This document shows, piece by piece, positions 45,955 to 56,546 of a stretch of DNA of 64,000 nt (positions are counted from its first letter, which is position 1; every line of letters starts with the position of its first letter). The translations under genes were made by a program, and so were the position numbers. Source of the stretch: Anthoceros angustus. Its lineage: Eukaryota > Streptophyta > Anthocerotopsida > Anthocerotales > Anthocerotaceae. Below the pieces are notes generated by a model. It did no database searches. It saw only the letters and a list, made by a program, of their open reading frames with translations, and was not told the origin of the DNA. The stretch lies in assembly GCA_010909165.1 (NCBI GenBank), contig MU008169.1, positions 1,550,001-1,614,000 of the forward strand, in the 5' to 3' direction.

Positions 45955-46790
45955 GCTGTTCCGCGAGTTTCCACAGTCGTGCAGTCTGCGTTCTCTACTT
46001 TGCAGGACATAACCCTGGGACCTTTACGGGGGACTGTATTTTATCGCCGAGTTTAACAAGGTTGGTGAAAGTTATACTCAGCAGTCAATTTTCCTGTTCC
46101 GTTTGTCCAGACTGTCTCCTGAGAAGGTGGTTGTTCGTGGTAAAGTAAGATCTGCAGGACGTCCATGGACATGAAGTGCAAGGCTGATCTGGCACGATGC
46201 ATATACGAATCGTGCCGACTTCGTGTGCAGACATGGGCAATGTGAACATGTGAACGATGTGGAGAGACTCCTTTGACATGAAAGTCTGTGCATGACTAAG
46301 TTCACACGGAAACCTCCAGCACATACGGGCATCTCTGAAGGATGGGACACAAAGGATGTGAAGTAGACTTCTACCAGGAGAAGGGTATATTGCAGTAGGG
46401 TTCTCGTAGTCCCTGAAGGCTTCAAAACTGTAGGATCTACATTCTGGATTCGATGCACTCCGCATGAAGCCTCTAATATGTTGTAATGCCGATCTGGGAG
46501 CAGCATATGGCCGTCACCCGTGAGCAGAGCAAATACCTTATGCATGCTGACAATGTCTCCAAGATGTGGATTGCGGAAACCGAAACCTGCCCAATTGCAC
46601 AAAAAACGAGATGAAGCTGTACACTGTGAGCCCCGAAGCCTGGATCCGATTGTGGTACTCCCTGGTAAAGAAGCCTCAGGGTAGCTGCCCATCATCCTCG
46701 TGTAAACGGACAGGAAAGAGGGTGGTACGCCTGCTCCAGGGCAGCGAGCAAGCAGCCCTGGAGCAAGAGCATTCACATAACAGCAGTATT

Positions 46791-47323
46791 GAAAAAAAAG
46801 ATGGACTCTGCATCCTTCACCGTTTTGCTTTTATTTTGGGCAGGCAGCCAGCCAAACAGCTCATGGTTTGCTTTTGCTTTGATAAGGAATGAAAGCGCAC
46901 CTGAGATTCCGGGAATACCATGAAAGACGCTCGCGTCCGTATGCGCCCACTGTTGCTGTTGCAGGAGGGCAGGACATCTCAAGCATGACAGCAAAAAGAA
47001 ATCATGGGCCAACTGCCCGGAAGCAATCATCAGCCAAGCCAGGATGAACTCTGAGATCGATCCATGTGATGACGTCCTAAAAGAGTGATACCTACAAAAG
47101 TCAACAGGGCAAGCAGCCCCACACCAGCAACTGAGTGTCAGTCATAGCAAGTGAGAAAGGAAAAAAAGATAAATTCTGCATCCTTCAACGGTCTGCTTTC
47201 AGCATGGGCTGGCATTGGCCGAATCCCCATCAACTGAATTTCAGTCATAGCAAGTGCAGAAAGAAAGAGGACGGACTCTGCATCCTTACGCGGTTTGCTT
47301 TGAGCATGGGCAGGCATTGGCCG
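46791..47323. repeat. Three copies of a CTCTGCATCCTT-containing repeat
   Basis: GACTCTGCATCCTT, then CGGTTTGCTTT and GGGCAGGCATTGGCC occur near 46800, 47170 and 47275. The last two are tandem with a period of about 104 bp and share CAGTCATAGCAAGTG upstream. A minus-strand frame across 46078-46776 (FRNPHLGDIVSMHKVFALLT and further) is protein-like in part, but I could not assign it. Confidence 0.7.
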
Positions 47324-47687
47324 CACCCTTGTGTGGAGAGTGGGGAGTGACAGTAGAGAACAGACCTGCGTGTGGAAGCTGGACGGCAAGCCCGGGGACT
47401 CTAGCCTGCCCAAGTCACTCCGGCAGCATCAGAGCAGATTCACAGTCCTTGGTCAACTAATCAATCCATTCCAGGGGCAGCTGAGTCTGCAGGCTCGGTC
47501 CTTCTCCTCTGGGATCGCGGCGCTGACAGCGGAATCCAGGAGAAGCACAGGTGCACCATCAGGAGAATGCTCCAAGCCATGCTGCCCCACTGCCCGTGAG
47601 GTCCATGTGAGGGAAGACCCAGCTAGTCCCAGAGTCCCAGCTAGTGGGGAGGGGGAGCATTGAGTATTGGCTGCTACTTCATTATTC

Positions 47688-50600
47688 TCACGGCCTACCC
47701 TTACAACTGCAATAACCAGCTGCAAATCGATGCACACGGTACCTATCCCTTACAACAATGCGTCTCTGTTCAAGCCTTGACATGATCTCCGTGGAACTGT
47801 GGCAGTCACTGCACATGCGTAGATTCTTCATTACCACCAGAGGTGTCCCACTTGGAGTGTTCCAGAGACCAGACGCTAGAGCTAGCTTCTCAGCATGCCC
47901 GCAAAGCTCATCTTCCTTTTCCTTCTCACACACTGGCCTCAACACCAACTTTGTGTGAGGTACGTGGCCTCCTTCCTGCTTCAAACGTGCATTGGTGCTC
48001 TCTACCTTTAGAGCAATATCCTCTCTCCTTTCTCCCACCAGAAATCGATGTACCTCCGTATTCGCTTCAATAGTTGCCATTCCAGGTTTCTTTTCAGCTC
48101 CTGCTGCCCTTCTCTGTGTTTCAATCCTGTCTACATCGGTCCACCTTCCTGCATCTCCATAGGCATTGGCCGTGAGCACATAGGCGGCCGCTTCCTGGGG
48201 GTCCAGCCTAACAATGCTGTCAAAACACCACATCGCCTTCTCTACATCCCCGTGACTTTTGCAGGCATTCGACAAAGACATCAAGCCCACAACATTACTT
48301 TGGCCATCACATGATGGTAGCATCTTCTCTGCCTCATCTAACTCGCCAGCACGCCCAAGAAGATCAATCGTGCAGGTGTAAGGCTCAATAATAGGTTTGA
48401 TGCCATGCTGTTCAGCCATGGAATCAAAGTGCTTGCGACCCTCGTGGACCAGCCCTCACGACTGCATGCTACTAAAAGGCCACTACAAGTAGCATCAATA
48501 GGCTGAACACTGGCAACTAACATGTCCTCAAAACAAGCTAGTGCATTGTGACCACCATCACAAGCACCATACCCAGATATCAGGGCATTCCATGTCACCG
48601 CATCCTTTGCGGCCATGCTGTCAAAAACCTGCCGTGCATCTTCCAGTTCACAACATTTAGCGTACATGTTCACCAGGCATTTACCCAACACTACGTTATC
48701 CAGCAGTCCTCTTTCAACTATCTGTGAGTGCAGCTGCCTGCCCTTCTGTAAGCACCAGTGCTTGCACAGGCTTTCAGAAGGCAAGCAAAAATAACATCGT
48801 TAGCCCAAAGCAGGCCCTCCTGCTCCATTTGTCCATACACAACAAGCGCCTCTTGGCCGAGTCATTGCTGTGCATACCCAGCGATCAGTGCTGTCCATGT
48901 CACCACATCCTTTGTGTCAAGCTGTCAAAAACCTGGCGTGCATCTTCCAGTTCACCACATTTTGCATACATGTCCACCAGTGCCCACCACTGCGTGATCC
49001 AGCAGTCCTCTTTTGATAACCTTCAGAAGGCAAGCAAAAGTAACATGGTTAGCCAAAATCAGGCCCTCCTGCTCCATTTGTCCATACACAACAAGCGCCT
49101 CTTGGCCGAGTCCTTGCATACCCAGCAATCAGGGCATTCCATGTCACCACATCCTTTGCCATGCTGTCAAAAACCTGTTCAGTTCACCACATTTTGCATA
49201 CATGTCCACCAGGCAGTTGCCCACCACTGCGTTATCCAGCAGTCCTCTTTCAACAATCTGTGAGTGCAGCTGCCTGCCCTTCTGTAAGGCCCCAGTGCTT
49301 GCACAGGCTTTCAGAAGGCAAGCAAAATTAACATGGTTAGCCCAAAGCAGGCCCTCCTGCTCCATTTGTCCATACACAACAAGCGCCTCTTGGCCGAGTC
49401 ATTGCTGTGCATACCCAGCGATCAGTGCTGTCCATTTCACCACATCCTTTGTAGTCAAGCTGTCAAAAACCTGGCGTGCATCTTCCAGTTCACCACATTT
49501 CGGATACATGTCCACCAGGCAGTTGCCCACCACTGCGTGATCCAGCAGTCCTCTTTTGATAACCTTCAGAAGGCAAGCAAAAGTAACTTGGTTAGCTAAA
49601 ATCAGCCCCTCCTGCTCCATTTGTCCATACACGACAAGTGCCTCATGTCCCCACATTTTGCATACCCAACTATCAGGGCATTCCATGTCACCACATTCTT
49701 TGTGGCCATGCTGTCAAAAACCTGGCGTGCATCTTTCAGTTCACCACATTTTGCATACATGTCCACCAGGCTGGTGCTAACCAGCCAGTCATTAGGAATG
49801 CCACTGTGCAACACATCCGAGTGCACTGTTCTGCCAGATTCCAAGTCGGCAGCAAAGGCACAAGCTTGAAGGGCAGCTACAAAGACGTGAGCATCCACCT
49901 TCACTCCTACGCATCTCATGATACAGTTGTACTGCCTCATCAGGTTTCCCATGCTTAGCATGTGCAGAGATTATGGAAGACCACATGAAGGCATCTGGTT
50001 TGCCCACCACTGCGTGATCCAGCAGTCCTCTTTTGATAACCTTCAGAAGGCAAGCAAAAGTAACATGGTTAGCCAAAATCAGCCCCTCCTGCTCCATTTG
50101 TCCATACACAACAAGTGCCTCATGTCCCCCTTTGCATACCCAGCTATCAGGGCATTCCATGTCACCACATTCTTTGTGGCCATGCTGTCAAAAACCTGGC
50201 GTGCATCTTTCAGTTCACCACATTTTGCATACATGTCCACCAGGCTGGTGCTAACCAGCCAGTCATTAGGAATGCCACTGTGCAACACATCCGAGTGCAC
50301 TGTTCTGCCAGATTCCAAGTCGGCAGCAAAGGCACAAGCTTGAAGGGCAGCTACAAAGACGTGAGCATCCACCTTCACTCCTACGCATCTCATGATACAG
50401 TTGTACTGCCTCATCAGGTTTCCCATGTTCAGCACTGGCAGAGATGATGGAAGACCACGTGAAAACATCTGGTTTGCCTACCCTGGTGAACACATCCATG
50501 GCCTCCTCTAGCCTGCCTCCACATGCATACATGCGCAAGATATGGTTCCCCACGCATGCAATCGACTCGTACCCAAGTTTGACACTGAGATCATGAACTC

Positions 50601-50838
50601 GTCGATAAACCACATCCTACCTGGCTGTACACAGTTTTAGCACAGTGCAAAACAGAGACTGAGAAATAACAGAGTCTGTCTGCGCCAGAGATTCCAGGGG
50701 TGCAACAGCCTCAGAAAGCCTCCTCTGCTGACATAACATGCTCAAGGTTCCAGCCGTTACCACGCCCGATCCTGCTCGCCTGCCAGGTTCAAGCTTGTCC
50801 GGAGAGCTGGACTCGGAAGGAGAGGCAACAATACCCAT
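47688..50838 (-). pseudogene. PPR-DYW editing-factor locus, internally duplicated and frameshifted
   Basis: Reading the minus strand from ATG about 50838, PLS-type PPR motifs follow one another: RMYACGGRLEEAMDVFTRVG, WSSIISASAEHGKPDEAVQL, VVAALQACA-type, SLVDMYAKCGELKDARQVFD and NVVTWNALIAGYAK. Stops (after LCTAR near 50617) and frameshifts (in YHEMR/GVKVDAH near 50410 and 49930) break the frame. The middle consists of repeated copies of the same motifs. The last 243 aa (48419-47688) are open and hold E-type motifs plus a DYW deaminase domain with HAEKLALASGLW (H-x-E) and CSDCH, ending HRFAAGYCSCKGRP instead of CSCGDYW. Intact DYW proteins edit C to U in organelle transcripts. This locus looks non-functional, although the 3' part alone remains open. 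Confidence 0.8.
48760..50480. repeat. Nested tandem duplications within the PPR locus
   Basis: About 475 bp at 49530-50005 recurs at 50010-50480 with high identity, including CGTGATCCAGCAGTCCTCTT and ATACAGTTGTACTGCCTCAT. A second pair, 48760-49020 and 49305-49563, has a period of about 543 bp. The copies span one to two PPR motifs and join in different frames, consistent with unequal crossing-over between similar motifs. Confidence 0.85.
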
Positions 50839-51936
50839 CTGAATATACAAGGAAACGAGTGTTCATCAACCCAAGCTGGCTTAAACAGGCTGTTTAACCA
50901 CAGGACCTCGCCGGACCTCTTACGACGGAAGTCAGGGGAATGGTCTTAGCTCGTCTGTTGTCCCACCACATGGCAGGGTCCAGAAAAAATTGTTGCCACA
51001 ACTGCTCCTGCTCCTGGCAACGACTATCGCTAGAAAACCCGTCCCTACCCACACACTTTCTCGGAAGTGGAAGTGCTGGGCTCCTTACAATGCTGAGCAC
51101 AGAGGCTTTGTTTGCCAGGGGCTGACTCTCTAACATGAGGTGAGCGGGAGCTCCTCGTAGAATCCCTGTACACACACCAATTTGATGGGTCCACAGCGGT
51201 TCCGGTTGCCATACTGTGGCCATCGTTCAGGGCCCGCTGTCGGAAGATGGGTCTAACGACAGCCTATGACAGAATGCCCAGGAACTGTGTATGGCCACAC
51301 CATTCGAGCGTATAGGGTAGTTAGGGGGTGCAAGGACAAGACAAGGCCGCTCACAAACGCGTCCCCTCTACACGCACTAGCCCGCAGCCTTCACAGCAGG
51401 CAGGCCAGGGTTGGTGGACTGACCAGGACGGTGAATGGCACCGCCCACAAAGCTGCTGAACAGCGGGCAGTTGCGCTGTGCTCAGAACCTGGGAAAATTC
51501 TGCAGAACAGCAAGGCTGGACTGCACCTGGAGAAGCTAGCATTGGCACCTCCTCCTGGACCTGCACCGGAGGATGTAGCATTGGCACCTGCAACTTTCTT
51601 CCAGGCATGGTCATTCTTGACGAAGGTCAGCTGATGAAGACGGAAGTGCCACAAGGTTGGACGACGTCGCAGGGCTCGGACAGGTGGCAGTGACGGACAG
51701 ACAGAGCTGCGTGGACAACTCTGTCCTGCCCGAACACGAGCTCGTCTCAGCACTTTAGTGTAGCAACGGAGCCATCAGTTGGCCTAGTCGTCACCACACG
51801 TCAGTTGCGAAGAGGAGCAATAAATGTGACCTAATTCCAATCCGAGGCAGATGCGAGTCCCGGCAGCTGCAGCGGCCTGTTTGTTACGAGTAAGTGCGGC
51901 AAGGAAATTCGCGGAACGATTCGCAGGCGGAAGAGC
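50839..51936. other. Region between PPR locus and ORMDL copy 2
   Basis: No gene recognised. 51535-51600 contains a short imperfect repeat (GTAGCATTGGCACCT / CTAGCATTGGCACCT). The 80 bp before the ORMDL start share AATTCGCGGAAC with the leader of copy 1. Confidence 0.4.
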
Positions 51937-52696
51937 ATGACGGACAGGAGCATTTTGCACAGGCTGGGAACGAGGCAGGATGCCTTGGTGGTGGGAAATC
52001 TGTACGTGAAGGCGGTGCCTCCACCAGATTTGAATAAGAACACCTCCTGGTTTCTGTACCCCGGCGTGTGGACCACGTACATCATCATCATCTTCGCCTC
52101 CTGGCTCATCATCTTCTCAGTGTTCAGTGTGGAGGCAGGCACTGCCTGGAGCATTGTTAACCTCATCCACGCTACGGTGAGTGACCCCCCCGGGAATGCT
52201 TGCCCTAGTGCCATTTCCGCATGCAGCGCTGCCCTAGCTGAGCCTTGCGTTGCCTTGCCCTGTGTGACGTGATGATCAGGTGACCTACCGATTTTTCCAC
52301 TGGAAGAAGGGCACACCCTTTGCAGAAGACCAGGGGGAGTACAGTATGCTCACATGGTGGGAGCAAGTAGATGATGGGAGGCAGTTAACTCGCAACAGGA
52401 AGTTTCTGACTGTGGTCCCTGTTGTTCTGTAAGTTCCCCTCACCCACTCTATGTTGTTTGCAAGGACTCAGCCTTGGCTTGAATGGATGTCCGAGAGCTC
52501 GTCATGGTACCTGACCTTGTGCCTTCCCTGCCCTTCTGCCCTCCTGTGTAGGTACTTGATGGCATCTCATACCACAGACTACAGGATGCCCTGGCTCATC
52601 CCTAACACCATTGCAGTATTCGTGATGGTGGTAGCAAAGTTTCCCAACATGCACCGAGTTCGGATTTTCGGAATAAATTCGGACTACCCAACATGA
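51937..52696 (+). CDS. ORM2: ORMDL family protein, copy 2
   Basis: Exons 51937-52176, 52280-52428, 52552-52696 (177 aa), with splice phases and exon lengths identical to copy 1. It reads MTDRSILHRLGTRQDALVVG, DLNKNTSWFLYPGVWTTYII, VEAGTAWSIVNLIHAT, VTYRFFHWKKGTPFAEDQGE, LTWWEQVDDGRQLTRNRKFL and RYLMASHTTDYRMPWLIPNT, ending RVRIFGINSDYPT. Differences from copy 1 are few and conservative, and the final exon is almost the same at protein level, so both appear under constraint. Role as in copy 1: an ER regulator of serine palmitoyltransferase. It has about 20 more N-terminal residues than animal ORMDLs, as is usual in plants. The numbering ORM1/ORM2 is mine and does not imply orthology. Confidence 0.94.
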
Positions 52697-53639
52697 TGTG
52701 CAACAGATCGCAGGTGTTTGCTGCGCCGTTCTGGGTGATGGTATCTTAGTATATGACTGTAAAAAATGTTTATGCCATCCAGATTCGTGGTTTTAGATTA
52801 TACGGATGTTGGCTCTCTCCTGTCCTGCTCAGCAAGAGGCCATTATGTAAGTGTCGAAGTGTTGTGTGCGGCATCGGCGTTGATTCATCTCCGGATTCGC
52901 AAGACAATGGATACTTCTGGGGCCGTGGAAACCATAGCTGGGTTATTTTGTACAGTGATTCCTTAGGTAACCGAAGCACATCTACCTGGAATGAGATCCT
53001 TTGTAACTCCTTGTGATATTTGTCAACTTAGAATTTCTTTCTGAACTTCTTCTTCGTCCTTACGGGCACTGTCAACAAACGTCCCTGCAGTTGTGAAGAA
53101 ACCCTGGCAGTTTCAGAGCCAGATGAGGAATGTGACATGCCATCCCAAATAGGGGACAACCTGGAACGCTGGCCCTCGGGGTCATGTCCTGCATGGACGT
53201 TGGCCAACTTTACAGAACTTAAAGCTCGTTTCTTTGTGGAGGAATTCGGACAGGCCTTTTCTCCTCACGTCCGAACTCAAGACACAGGAGGAGATGACCA
53301 AGAATTGTTGTTGTCCAGTCTGGAAGTGGATATCGGTACCATGACAGGAGAAGTAGAACGAGAAGGCTGCCTTCTGAGAGCGCGCACATCGTAGCCGTGT
53401 CGATGACATGCCTGCATCCGAAGTGGTGCCAACATGGAGAGTAAACTTCAATAAAATTCTTTTTTCTGTGTACCTATCTAAATCATAAAATGCGTCACGA
53501 CCATTCGAGTACGCTGTGTCTTTGTTCTGGGACAGGTTTCGTGCTCGTTACTCTAGCAGGTTCATACATACATATAACACTTCTCCATTTACCTGTCGGG
53601 TCGCCGTCGTGCTCGGAACTGGAACTGGAAGCCCTGGCG
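52697..53639. other. Downstream of ORMDL copy 2, one unknown open frame
   Basis: 53137-53394 (+) encodes 85 aa starting MPSQIGDNLERWPSGSCPAW, acidic and without a known motif. It is followed at 53445 by ACTTCAATAAAATTC and a T-run, resembling the 3' end of the SINE-like family or a polyadenylation region. It could be the last exon of a lost gene. Confidence 0.3.
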
Positions 53640-55735
53640 ATGGCGGCTCTGGCGCCTGTGGGCGTGGTGCCCTGCTCCAGCGGCTATGTCACGCTCCGCC
53701 TGCAGCGAGGTTCGGGGCGGAGTGCCAGGCCCGGGCTCAGGTCGAGTCCGGTGCGCATGGCGCTCACGGAGGACGGCCCCAGCGTGGCCGTGGTGGGAGT
53801 GACGGGAGCTGTGGGGCAGGAATTCCTCAGCGTGCTCGCGGATCGCAACTTCCCCTACCGATCCCTCAAGCTTCTTGCCAGCAAGAGATCGGCAGGGAAG
53901 CACATTGAGTTCCAGGTCAGCTCCCTGTAGGGAAAATGGAGCCGTGTGTGTGGAAGCTGAGCAGGCGCTCAGGTGAGCCCGATGGTGGTTCGCTCTGCAG
54001 GGACGGACGTACGAGGTGGAGGAGCTCGGGGAGCAGAGTTTCCAGGGTATCGACATTGCGCTCTTCAGTGCCGGGGGATCTATAAGGTGAGGAGGAGCGT
54101 TTGTGCGCTTCTGCTCGTGTGACATTTTTGTGGCTGAGCGCGCTCGCTTCTTCATTGCAGCAAGCAGTTCGGGCCCCTGGCAGCTGAGAGCGGGTCGGTT
54201 GTGGTGGATAACAGCTCGGCATTCCGGATGGTGGACGATGTGCCGTTGATAGTTCCGGAGGTTGGCAGCTTCCGTTTCGTCTGGTTGTTGATGTGTGTGT
54301 GTCTGCGGGCGTCTTGTCGGTTGTTCTGAGTTTTGGTGGAATGTACGGGGGTTCTCTCCTTTCATGTTGGCCTTAATGAGTGGTTGTTTGGATAGGTGAA
54401 TGCTGATGCCATGGCTCATATCAGGTTGAGTAATAAGAAAGGGGCTCTCATTGCCAACCCTAACTGTTCGACGATTATATGCCTCATGGCCGCAACTCCT
54501 TTGCATCGGCATGCCAAGGTTGTTTTCCTGGACCCTCTGCGACAGTGATGTCACATCTTGCACGAGTTGGTGCACGGTGCCATCTCAGTGCTATTGCTTC
54601 ATGGCTGGCAGGTCAAGAGAATGGTGGTGAGTACCTATCAGGCTGCCAGTGGAGCAGGTGCTGCGGCCATGGCAGAGCTTGAATTGCAGACACGAGAGGT
54701 GTTCTGAGTTTTTTTTTTTTTCCCCTGGCAGCTCCTTTCTGTCCACTGATCTGTTCGGTCTGTGCGAGATGCTGATATGTTGTTTACCATGTATTGCAGG
54801 TGCTGGAAGGAAAGGAACCTACCTGCAACATCTTCTCTCGTCAGGTCAGCTACCTTACAACAGTGCCTGAAATGGGTGTTGTGGGCTTGAACTTTCTTTG
54901 GCTTCCCAGAATGAAGCCATCCTAGTGTCTCAAAATAGCGTTAACGTGATGTGGTTCAGTATGCGTTCAACCTGTTTTCACATAACTCGGCAGTGACATC
55001 AAATGGTTACAACGAAGAGGAAATGAAGTTGGTGAAAGAGACGCGCAAAATCTGGGTATCATGTCTCTCCGATCTGGTGTGAGAGTCTTCGGAGGTGTAC
55101 TGTATTTCATAGTTGTGCTCCAGTAATGTTTCAGGTATTGTTGCGCAGAACGATCCAGATGTCAAGGTGACAGCCACCTGTATTAGAGTGCCCGTGATGC
55201 GTGCTCATGCTGAGAGCATCAACTTGCAGTTTGAGAGGCCGTTGGATGAGGTAATCCTCTGCGCCCCATGTTGATACAGATACTTCCAAGGCTTTGGCTG
55301 CTTGGAGGAATCTTCCATGTAAATGTGAACGCACGCCCTTCACAGGAAACTGCACGAGAGATACTGCACTCAGCTCAGGGGGTCATCGTTATTGATGACC
55401 GTAGTGCAAATAACTTTCCAACCCCATTGGAGGTATGCTTATGTGCTCTTCATCACATTATTGCCGCGAATGTGCGCACAAGCTCAATAGTTGTGGCCTG
55501 GTGTTATAGGTGTCGAGTAAGGATGCCGTAGCTGTTGGCAGGATACGACATGACATCTCACAGGAGGGAAACTATGGGTGAGTGCTAGTGTCTAGGGGTT
55601 ATGTTTTCTCCCTAATGATTTATCGTATCTCACTGTGTGTATTCCTTCGACAGGCTGGATTTGTTTGTGTGTGGTGACCAAATTCGCAAGGGGGCTGCTC
55701 TGAATGCAGTGCAAATTGCAGAGAAACTGCTGTAG
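53640..55735 (+). CDS. ASD: Aspartate-semialdehyde dehydrogenase, plastid
   Basis: Eleven exons can be joined. Exon 1 (from ATG 53640) has a transit peptide of about 45 aa, then [20 protein letters not shown] (the NADP-binding G-x-x-G-x-x-G loop) and [13 protein letters not shown]. Next come [20 protein letters not shown] with [43 protein letters not shown] with the catalytic Cys, [59 protein letters not shown] (active-site His), [16 protein letters not shown] and [20 protein letters not shown]. It ends IAEKLL at 55735. It reduces aspartyl phosphate to the semialdehyde, the branch point to Lys, Thr, Met and Ile. All catalytic blocks are intact. Confidence 0.95.
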
Positions 55736-56546
55736 TGTGCAGCAGCCGAGATTTTTGATTGAGCCAGCCGGTAGCTGCCGGCATCTTAACCAGTGTGCCG
55801 CTGAGCGCTACAAGTTTTTGGCTGAAGACGAGAGGTTATTCTCCCAAGCTGGCGGGATCCTGCGGGAAAGCGGATAACTACTGCTCAGTTCTTTTCTTTT
55901 CTTTTTGGCTCCTTCTGGATGCGAAGGTGTGGAAGAGCCCACGGCAAGAGCGAACTGAATAAGCTCGAAAGAGGGGCTCAGGTGCTCGCTCCAGCTGCAC
56001 CATGTTCACAGAATTCTTGCTGTTCTCCTGTTGCAGCTCCTCCGATGGTTCAGCTTGCTTGGGTCGAGGGGATCTGGTGACTGGTTGTCGTATCGTTTCA
56101 GTAACTGCAGCGAAATACGAATGTAGGCATACTCTTCGGCACTGTGTTGGCTTGTCAGATGAGTCAAAGATGGTCTTTTATTGCCATAGTTTTGTCTGTA
56201 AATGGATTTGTTTTTAACTTTCAATTTTTTTTCTTTCGTTGTCGATCAAACATCTCATGTTAAACAATACAAAGTAGAAAGTGGAACCGGGTTAACGACG
56301 AGGGCGTCTCTCGTTTCCGACGAAAAAGAAAGTTCATGTGAAGAAAAAGAGGGGTAGGGACATGAAGTCACATGGTACATGTTTGTTAATCTGACAAGAC
56401 ACGAATGACCACAAGCTGCTGGCTGCGAGATAATACAGCAAGTTGCGGAGACTCGAGGCAGTGGCCCGAAGAATGTAACAATTGAAACACCTTGCTTAGG
56501 TGTAAAGAAATGGAAAGCCATATCAAAATTTTAGGCCAACAATGTG
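55736..56546. other. Convergent 3' flanks of ASADH and UBA3
   Basis: No gene recognised. The two genes end facing each other, so 3' untranslated regions account for part of this stretch. Confidence 0.4.

Noticed and set aside
46078-46776. 232-aa minus-strand frame
   Set aside because: Parts look protein-like (FRNPHLGDIVSMHKVFALLT), but no family, clear start or splice pattern could be supported. It is only mentioned under the nearby repeat.
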